NCBI GenBank assembly: GCA_020847015.1
Contig: JADLCW010000270.1
Coordinates: 1-17,420 of the forward strand
Source: Thermomicrobiales bacterium
GTDB lineage: Bacteria; Chloroflexota; Chloroflexia; Thermomicrobiales; UBA6265
DNA length: 17,420 nt
Direction of reading: 5' to 3'
The notes under the pieces are model-generated. The model did no database searches. It had not been told where the DNA came from and saw only the letters and a list, made by a program, of their open reading frames with translations. Position 1 is the stretch's first letter. Every line of letters begins with the position of its first letter. The position numbers were made by a program, and so were the translations under genes. Below, piece by piece: positions 12,763 to 17,420 of the stretch.

Positions 12763-13650
12763 ATGGCGACGAATTTGGTTCGCGATCTTCACGAATGGCC
12801 GACGCTGCCGGTGGCGTGCTCGCACCCCACCACCCCGGCGTCCGGCGATCCGGTGCGCGTCGGCAGCCTGACCGGCGTCGCGTTGACGGATGAGAGCGAT
12901 GGCGGGAACGCCACCGGCTACACCACCGTTGACTTCGGGTTCCGCGTCTGGGACCTGACGGTCGATGACAACGAGGGCACCGGGATCGCGGTCTGGGACC
13001 CGATCTACTACCACGATACCGGCACCGGGACCGGCTCCGTCAACCTGAACAACTCCGCCACCAGCAACGACGGCTTCTTCGGCGTGGCGCTGGAGACGGT
13101 TTCGGCGAACGCGACGACCCTGATCAACGTGCTGCACCTGCCGTACGCGCTGGCAATCGCGCTGGCGAATGGCGCGGTGGACACGGCCCAACTCGCGGCG
13201 GAAGCGGTCACGACGGCGAAGATCGACCCAACGGTGATCAACTTCGCCGAGGTCACGCTGACCAGCGCGCAGGTGAAGGCGCTCAAGGCAACGCCGATCT
13301 CGTTGGTCGCCGCGCCGGGCGCGAACCTCGCCATCGTGCCGGTGGCGATCAACCTCGTCGTCAACTACGGCGGCACCAACGCCTTCACCGAGTCCGCCGA
13401 CGATCTTTCGATCTGCTACGCCACCACGCCGGGCTCGAATGAGATCAAAGAGATCGAATCGACCGGCCTGGTCGATCAGACGAACGATGAGTGGCGCTAC
13501 ATCACCTTCGAGCACGCGGAGACCTTCATCCCGGTTGAGAACGATGCGGTCGTGATCACCAACCTGGATGACGAGATCGCGGGCAACGCCGGTGGCGACA
13601 ACACCATCGCCGTCCGCCTCTACTACCGCGTCGTGCCGACCGACGTCTAG
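12763..13650 (+). CDS. Capsid decoration protein, DUF2190-like with added C-terminal beta domain, 295 aa
   Basis: ATG 12763 follows AAGGAGCGG. Residues 1-130 match the DUF2190-type cement protein pattern: SGDPVRVGSLTGVALTDE (27-44), TTVDFGFRVWDLTV (54-67), WDPIYYHD, DGFFGVALETV (103-113) and VLHLP. Residues 136-154 (NGAVDTAQLAAEAVTTAKI) are a linker of the kind found in fibre proteins. Residues 160-295 (VTLTSAQVKALKATPISLVAAPGANLAIVP ... IAVRLYYRVVP) form a second beta domain common in phage virion proteins. So this is a decoration core carrying an extra outward domain, perhaps a head fibre. It stands between the protease and the major capsid gene, the standard place for decoration genes. Confidence 0.75.
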   Translation: MATNLVRDLHEWPTLPVACSHPTTPASGDPVRVGSLTGVALTDESDGGNATGYTTVDFGFRVWDLTVDDNEGTGIAVWDPIYYHDTGTGTGSVNLNNSATSNDGFFGVALETVSANATTLINVLHLPYALAIALANGAVDTAQLAAEAVTTAKIDPTVINFAEVTLTSAQVKALKATPISLVAAPGANLAIVPVAINLVVNYGGTNAFTESADDLSICYATTPGSNEIKEIESTGLVDQTNDEWRYITFEHAETFIPVENDAVVITNLDDEIAGNAGGDNTIAVRLYYRVVPTDV

Positions 13651-13653
13651 GGA

Positions 13654-13674
13654 CTTGCCGGGCAGATGCCCAAG
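13654..13674 (+). promoter_or_regulatory. Small hairpin before the major-capsid ribosome site
   Basis: GGGC (13660-13663) AGAT GCCC (13668-13671) is the core of an imperfect dyad that lies just before GGGAG (13674-13678), the ribosome site of GTG 13686. It could affect expression of the most abundant virion gene. It is short and may be chance. Confidence 0.25.
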
Positions 13675-13685
13675 GGAGAATCGCG

Positions 13686-14972
13686 GTGACTGATCAGACG
13701 TACCAACCGGTGTCGGCTCCGGCCGATTTCTTGGACGGGTTCCGCCGGGTGCCGCGCGCTCCCCAGGGACGGATGTCCGAGGCCCAGGCCGCACGAGTGG
13801 CGGCGCGGGAAGCCCGCGTCGCGGCGGCGGCGGAATTCATCGCCGACCTCATCTCCGGACGGGCGCGGGCCTACTACCTGCGGGAAGTGCTCGCCCCGTC
13901 CAGCCCGGAGATGATCCGGGTGATCGAATCGAACTACCCCGGCGTCATCGCGCCGCGGGTCATTCAGGAGAGTGCGCGGGGAATCGACCTTGACGAGGCG
14001 ATGAGCATCTCCGACTTCCCGCTCCTGACCGGCGACGTGCTCGAACGGACCATGCTGGCGCGCTTCGCCGAGGTGCCCCAGGTCTGGCGGCAGTACATCG
14101 ACGTCGGCGCGCCGCTCCGGGACTTCCGCGACATCAAGATGCTCGAGACGACCGGCGGCAACGAAGAGTACGAAGAGATTTCGGATCTGGAGGGGTTGAC
14201 CTACACCTCCATCGCCGAGAGCTCCCAAACGATGTCGCCCGCGCTCTACGGCAAGGCGATGCGACTCTCCTGGCGCTTGATGATGAACGACGACCTGGAC
14301 GCCTTCAGCGTCATTCCCCGCGCGCTCGCGCAGGGCGGTCGCCGCACGATCAACAAGTTCGCCACCGATCTGCTCTTCGACTCCACGGGGCCGGACGCCA
14401 CGATCTTCACGACCGGCCGTGGCAATCGCCTGACCGGGAATCCGGCGCTCTCGGTGACGTCGCTTGCGGCGGCCATCACGGCGCTGATGAGCTTCACCGA
14501 CAGTACCGGCGAACCGATCAACGTCGATGGTGTCCGCCTGGTCTACGGGCCGGGGCTGCATACCACCGTGCAGAACATCCTCAATACGCTCAGCTTCGAC
14601 GCCACGACCGACGCGGGCGCGGCATCCAACCGCACGATCCGGGTCAACAACTGGATGACCTCCGGCATCACCCCGGTGATGGACCCCTACATCCCGGTCG
14701 TGGTCACCGGCGGCAACGCGGCTACGAGCTGGATGGTGACGGCGGCTCCGAACGCCAGCCGGCCGCTGGCCCGGATTCGCTTCCTCCAGGGCTTCGAGCA
14801 ACCGGCCCTCTACCAGAAGGCCCCGAACACCCAGCGCGTCGGCGGCGGGCTCGATCCGGAGATCGGCGACTTCCAGTCGATGGCGTCCGAGTTCAAGGGC
14901 CTGGTCGCTTTCGCCGGACTTGCAGGGATTGAGTACAAATCCGGCGTCGCCAGCAACGGGTCCGGGAGCTAA
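13686..14972 (+). CDS. Major capsid protein, HK97 fold, 428 aa
   Basis: It makes the shell of the head. GTG 13686 has GGGAG seven bases upstream. An N-terminal helical arm (about 1-90, ARVAAREARVAAAAEFIADLISGRARAYYL) precedes the shell domain. Typical segments are SDFPLLTGDVLERTMLARFAEVPQVWRQYIDVGAPLRDFRDIKML, then EEISDLEGLTYTSIAESSQTMSPALYGKAMRLSWRLMMNDDLDAF, a pattern of Mu gpT-like and related HK97-fold capsid proteins (E-loop and spine helix region). Then come ALAQGGRRTINKFATDLLFD, LVYGPGLHTTVQNILN and a C-terminal GFEQPALYQKAPNTQRVGGGLDPEIGDFQ. Length is normal for the fold. Placement after protease-scaffold and decoration genes supports it. Confidence 0.9.
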   Translation: MTDQTYQPVSAPADFLDGFRRVPRAPQGRMSEAQAARVAAREARVAAAAEFIADLISGRARAYYLREVLAPSSPEMIRVIESNYPGVIAPRVIQESARGIDLDEAMSISDFPLLTGDVLERTMLARFAEVPQVWRQYIDVGAPLRDFRDIKMLETTGGNEEYEEISDLEGLTYTSIAESSQTMSPALYGKAMRLSWRLMMNDDLDAFSVIPRALAQGGRRTINKFATDLLFDSTGPDATIFTTGRGNRLTGNPALSVTSLAAAITALMSFTDSTGEPINVDGVRLVYGPGLHTTVQNILNTLSFDATTDAGAASNRTIRVNNWMTSGITPVMDPYIPVVVTGGNAATSWMVTAAPNASRPLARIRFLQGFEQPALYQKAPNTQRVGGGLDPEIGDFQSMASEFKGLVAFAGLAGIEYKSGVASNGSGS

Positions 14973-14977
14973 CGGCG

Positions 14978-15205
14978 ATGCCTGACCGACCGCTGCCGCC
15001 TGCCGTCACCAGCGCCGATCTCCGGCTCGACGCCATCCTCGATGAACTCCGGGGATTGCGCGCCGATCTGGAGCGTGCGCCGGTGGCGCTGCGGCAGCGG
15101 GTCGATCAGATCACGGCTGGCTTGGAGCAGGTTGCGGACGGCGCGACGGTCGAACTCCGCGAACCGGAGCCGCCACCCCGTCCGGCGAAACGAGCGCGAC
15201 GATGA
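14978..15205 (+). CDS. Small head-associated protein, 75 aa
   Basis: ATG 14978 has GGGAG nine bases upstream. The protein has a helix LRLDAILDELRGLRADLERAPVALRQRVDQITAGLEQV, likely a coiled coil, followed by an acidic stretch and a basic PPPRPAKRARR end. Short helical proteins with a basic tail are common directly after the capsid gene in siphophages, with no proven role. Its stop overlaps the next ATG (ATGA at 15202-15205). It may contact DNA or the capsid through its tail. Confidence 0.6.
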   Translation: MPDRPLPPAVTSADLRLDAILDELRGLRADLERAPVALRQRVDQITAGLEQVADGATVELREPEPPPRPAKRARR

Positions 15206-15603
15206 CCTGGAGCCTGGACGAATCCCTACCGACCGCTAAGGATCGCGTGCGCGTGCTGGTGGGGGATACCGATGCCACGGACCCGCTCATCTCGGATGAA
15301 GGGATCGCGGTGTTTCTCTCCGGCGGGGCGCTGGAACAGACCAGTGAGCGGTTGGCCGCGGCGGAAGTCGCCACGGCCATCGCCGCGAAGTTTGCCCGCC
15401 GTCCGCTCGGGATGCGCGCGGGCGGCACCGAGGTCAACTGGGGCGTGATGGTCAACCGCTATACCGACCTCGCCAAACAACTCCGGGAGGCGGACGCCGC
15501 CAGCGAAAGCATGGACGGGTTGTTCGACTGGGCCGAGATGGTGATCGAACCGTTCGGCGCGCGTGAGCGGCTGGACGCGGAACTGCTCAGGAGCGGGCTG
15601 TGA
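15202..15603 (+). CDS. Head-tail connector protein, gp6-like, 133 aa
   Basis: It starts at ATG 15202 with an ATGA overlap. The N-terminus LPTAKDRVRVLVGDTDATDPLISDEGIAVFLSGG matches the DxVRxLxGDTDxxDPLxSDEEIxxxL signature of phage head-tail connectors of the gp6-like group (HK97 gp6, SPP1 gp15 type), which sit below the portal. After it come helices TSERLAAAEVATAIAAKFARR, VNRYTDLAKQLREADAA and MVIEPFGARERLDAELLRSG, as expected for a small helical bundle. Length fits. It is likely translated with the following genes. Confidence 0.8.
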   Translation: MTWSLDESLPTAKDRVRVLVGDTDATDPLISDEGIAVFLSGGALEQTSERLAAAEVATAIAAKFARRPLGMRAGGTEVNWGVMVNRYTDLAKQLREADAASESMDGLFDWAEMVIEPFGARERLDAELLRSGL

Positions 15604-15803
15604 TGGCGGCGAGTGAGATCAAGGTAGAAGTTCGGATGCGTCGGACCTGGCCGGTAACGAAACTGATGTGGCTCTGGAATGCCTGTGCGGCGATTGCCCC
15701 GGTATCTACCGAGCGATTCGTCTACTGGCTGACGGAGCGCGTCGTCGTTGCGGAAACGCGGTGCTGCGGGCGCGATTGGCAGCGGAATAGGTTGACGTTG
15801 TGA
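15603..15803 (+). CDS. Hypothetical protein, 66 aa
   Basis: ATG 15603 overlaps the upstream stop (TGATG); a GTG at 15600 would also work. The protein (MAASEIKVEVRMRRTWPVTKLMWLWNACAAIAPVSTERFVYWLTERVVVAETRCCGRDWQ...) is basic and Trp-rich, with a CC pair near the end. The middle is hydrophobic, but it is broken by polar residues, so it is not a clear membrane span. Its place between connector and neck genes suggests a minor connector or assembly factor. No family is recognised. Confidence 0.5.
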   Translation: MAASEIKVEVRMRRTWPVTKLMWLWNACAAIAPVSTERFVYWLTERVVVAETRCCGRDWQRNRLTL

Positions 15804-16144
15804 GCATCGGGACCATCGTGACCGCGATGACGGCGGACCTGACGACGCTGCTCTACAAGAGTTGCCAGCGGAAGGTCCCATCGCTCTCCACCAGCGACGA
15901 GACGTGGGCCAATAGCGGCAGCGCGTTTGCCTGCATGTACGAAGAGACCGCACCGGCCGCTCAGGGCACGCTCGACTACGACGCGGGCGCGGGCTATGGC
16001 TTTGACGTGTGGATGGCTCCCACCCAGACCGTCAACGCGGGGGACCGGATCGTGGTGGATGGCATCACGGTCAAGGTGCTGGAAGCGGCCACGGTCGGCG
16101 CACCCGGTCCGTTGAAGCGCGTGCGCACGCAGAGGTTGACGTAA
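15800..16144 (+). CDS. Head closure / neck protein, 114 aa
   Basis: The start is GTG 15800 (GTGA overlap). The protein reads MSIGTIVTAMTADLTTLLYKSCQ, then a beta-rich body with GTLDYDAGAGYGFDVWMAP and TQTVNAGDRIVVDGITVKVLEAATVGAPGPLKRVRTQR. The NxGDxIxVDGxxxxVxx block with a basic end resembles SPP1 gp16-like head-closure proteins, which seal the head after packaging. Gene order (connector, closure, tail completion, tail terminator) supports it. Sequence similarity is weak, so the name rests partly on position. Confidence 0.6.
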   Translation: MSIGTIVTAMTADLTTLLYKSCQRKVPSLSTSDETWANSGSAFACMYEETAPAAQGTLDYDAGAGYGFDVWMAPTQTVNAGDRIVVDGITVKVLEAATVGAPGPLKRVRTQRLT

Positions 16145-16632
16145 TGGTCCAAAGCGCGCTGCACATCGACACAACCGAGATCACGCGCTTGGCGCAGGCG
16201 TTCGGAGGAACGGTTGCGGATCGGATCGTTCGAGACGAACTGACGACCGCGATGGTGTTGAGCAACGAGGATGTACGCGATGCGGTCAACGCGCGGGTCA
16301 AGCATAAGAGTGGCACCTACCGCCGATCGTTCAAACTCCGTGTCCAGGTAAGCGGAAAAAGCATCGTCGGCGTTATCACCAACAATGCGCGGTCCCTCGC
16401 TGGATTCGTCTACGCCTGGACGCTGGAACACGGGCGGGGACCGGTCTTTGCGAAACGGGCAAAGGCGCTGCGTTTTGTCATCAATGGCCGCGTGATCTAT
16501 CGCAAGAGCGTTGGACCAGCGAAGGCGCAGCGTCCGATGGAGTACGGAGCCCGTGACGCCGAGCCACAGATCGTCCGCCGTTTTGACGTGGCGCGGGATA
16601 AGATCGCCGCTCGATTCGAGTCGCTACGGTGA
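16144..16632 (+). CDS. Tail completion protein, HK97 gp10-like, 162 aa
   Basis: ATG 16144 overlaps the upstream stop (TAATG); the frame is open further upstream inside the previous gene. The protein has an N-terminal helical part (TEITRLAQAFGGTVADRIVRDELTTAMVLS), a basic strand region RVKHKSGTYRRSFKLRVQV, then YAWTLEHGRGPVFAKRAKALRF and a basic C-terminal helix PQIVRRFDVARDKIAARFE. The EHGRGPxxAKxAKALRF-like turn and length match HK97 gp10-like tail components, which join the tail tube to the head. It is followed directly by the tail terminator gene (GTGA overlap). Confidence 0.7.
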   Translation: MVQSALHIDTTEITRLAQAFGGTVADRIVRDELTTAMVLSNEDVRDAVNARVKHKSGTYRRSFKLRVQVSGKSIVGVITNNARSLAGFVYAWTLEHGRGPVFAKRAKALRFVINGRVIYRKSVGPAKAQRPMEYGARDAEPQIVRRFDVARDKIAARFESLR

Positions 16633-17057
16633 GCCTCGCGACCATCGTCGCGGCCCTGCGGCCCGTGATCGACGCGGTGACCGGGATCGCGGCGTGTTAT
16701 CCGCGCATCCCGGAGACGCAACCGCCGGTCGATCCGTTCGCGATCATCGAGACGGCGAGCGGGTCGGTCATCGATGCCGGCGCGGACTTCGACAAGCTGA
16801 CGTACGCGGTCAACGTCTACGTGATGACGAAGCGGAATGGTGATCTGTGGGCGGAGCAGGGCGTGGTCCTGCCCTACGTGAACAGCATCCCCGACGCGCT
16901 CCGCTCGGCGTTCACGCTCGGCGGCCTGACCTATGGCACGCGCTACGGCGACCCGGCGTGGGAACTCGTGGACGCGGAGATCGACAACCAGAACTATCTC
17001 GGCGTCAAGTTCGCCCTGCTCTACAAGGAGCGGGCGGTCGCGACGTTCAGCGGGTGA
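16629..17057 (+). CDS. Tail terminator protein, 142 aa
   Basis: The start is GTG 16629 (GTGA overlap). Tail terminators (lambda gpU, SPP1 gp17 type) cap the tail tube and join it to the head. The sequence gives an N-terminal helix SLATIVAALRPVIDAVTGIAACYPRIPETQPPVDPFAIIE, then alternating strands FDKLTYAVNVYVMTKRNGD, a helix LPYVNSIPDALRSAF and a final strand pair with YLGVKFALLYKE. This alpha-beta arrangement and the PxxDPFAxIE opening are typical. Position right after the gp10-like gene fits well. Confidence 0.72.
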   Translation: MSLATIVAALRPVIDAVTGIAACYPRIPETQPPVDPFAIIETASGSVIDAGADFDKLTYAVNVYVMTKRNGDLWAEQGVVLPYVNSIPDALRSAFTLGGLTYGTRYGDPAWELVDAEIDNQNYLGVKFALLYKERAVATFSG

Positions 17058-17062
17058 GGACG

Positions 17063-17356
17063 ATGAGCAAAGCAGACCGACCGAACCGGCTCTATTTCAT
17101 CGGGCAGTACGACGCCGATGGCCGACCGCTGGAGTATTTCGGTGGGATGCCGGGGCAGTACGACCCAATCCCCGCGCGCGACATGACGCCGGAGGATGTC
17201 GCGGCGCTGACGGAGGCGCAATGGGAATGCATCGAATCGCCGACCGGGAAGCGCCTCTATCAGAAGACCGAGCCGAAACGCGAGCGCGACGATCGGGCAA
17301 CGGTGAAGCCGGACCCCGCGAGTACCGATGCCCATACTGCGACCGGCTCGTCCTGA
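17063..17356 (+). CDS. Hypothetical tail-region protein, 97 aa
   Basis: ATG 17063 follows GAGGA and lies five bases after the upstream stop. The protein starts MSKADRPNRLYFIGQYDADGRPLEYFGGMPGQYDPIPARDMTPEDVAALTEAQWECIES and has a beta-hairpin-like beginning, then helical DMTPEDVAALTEAQW and a charged Lys/Arg/Glu tail ending STDAHTATGSS. The opening resembles small phage proteins with unassigned function. Its last 130 bases overlap, in another frame, with a Com-like zinc-ribbon ORF. No frameshift heptamer was seen. Confidence 0.6.
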   Translation: MSKADRPNRLYFIGQYDADGRPLEYFGGMPGQYDPIPARDMTPEDVAALTEAQWECIESPTGKRLYQKTEPKRERDDRATVKPDPASTDAHTATGSS

Positions 17357-17420
17357 GAGGGAACTTCACCGGCTGGGCCGAAGGGTTCTGTGAACGGTGC
17401 CGCAAGCGCCGATCGTTCAA
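17221..17420 (+). CDS. com-like: Com-like zinc-ribbon ORF, 3' end outside the window
   Basis: This is an open frame in a different phase from the 97-aa gene. The only in-frame starts near it are ATG 17221 and ATG 17227. From about residue 35 it reads EYRCPYCDRLVLRGNFTG, then GFCERCRKRRSF up to the window edge. The C-P-Y-C ... C-E-R-C pair spacing and the EYRCPYCxxL opening match Com-type zinc ribbons; Mu Com is a translational activator of the DNA-modification gene mom. The codons before the Cys motif are Arg/Glu-rich and may not be coding if the true start is non-standard. The end and any mom-like partner lie beyond the window. Confidence 0.5.
   Translation, partial: MGMHRIADREAPLSEDRAETRARRSGNGEAGPREYRCPYCDRLVLRGNFTGWAEGFCERCRKRRSF

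Noticed and set aside
12283..13794. A 503-codon minus-strand open frame opposite the scaffold and decoration genes
   Set aside because: Its composition is repetitive Arg/Asp/Gly/Val with no domain, and it crosses three well supported + strand genes and their ribosome sites.
13647..14801. A 384-codon minus-strand open frame opposite the capsid gene
   Set aside because: It is a shadow of the major capsid gene, has no family motif, and its composition follows the reverse complement of capsid codons.
1..17420. tRNA or rRNA genes
   Set aside because: No cloverleaf or rRNA-like sequence was noticed. Nearly all bases are taken by coding sequence and the gaps are too short or explained by regulatory elements.

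Overview
The window is a dense, high-GC stretch of a tailed-phage (Caudoviricetes) genome or prophage. Almost every gene is on the + strand, and most neighbours overlap by 1 or 4 bases (TGATG/TAATG or ATGA/GTGA junctions). High GC, GTG starts and clear Shine-Dalgarno sites point to a high-GC bacterial host, for example Chloroflexota or Actinomycetota. That host guess is inference only. No integrase, repressor, tRNA, rRNA, CRISPR array or host gene is visible, so lysogeny cannot be judged.

Layout. Positions 1-3402 are the end of a replication/recombination and small-gene block: the C-terminal part of a Twinkle/T7 gp4-like replicative helicase (cut by the window edge), a RusA-like Holliday junction resolvase, two small zinc-ribbon proteins, a protein of the MGxDIH phage family and several unknown small proteins. 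An 88-base gap (3403-3490) holds a three-arm inverted repeat and a good sigma70-type promoter. The packaging and virion operon starts there: small terminase, a lower-GC HNH endonuclease, large terminase, portal, a small protein with a signal-peptide-like N-terminus, a Cys-rich minor head protein and a 70-aa protein.

From 8401 to 11376 the order departs from a standard head operon. Two near-identical copies of a hairpin element (8401-8463 and 11311-11376) bracket a four-gene set: two beta-rich virion-type proteins, an SGNH/GDSL esterase with a C-terminal beta module, and an Ig/BppU-like beta protein. These look like host-surface adhesion or carbohydrate-modifying virion parts placed inside the head module. 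The standard order then resumes: capsid maturation protease fused to a scaffold, a composite decoration protein, HK97-fold major capsid protein, head-tail connector and neck proteins, and a tail terminator. The window ends in a Com-like zinc-ribbon ORF overlapping the preceding gene by about 130 bases.

How it works together: terminase loads DNA through the portal into a head built from capsid protein on the scaffold; the protease matures it; decoration protein coats it; the connector, neck and terminator proteins join the tail. The resolvase probably clears branched DNA before packaging. The bracketed gene set is the best candidate for a less described system.
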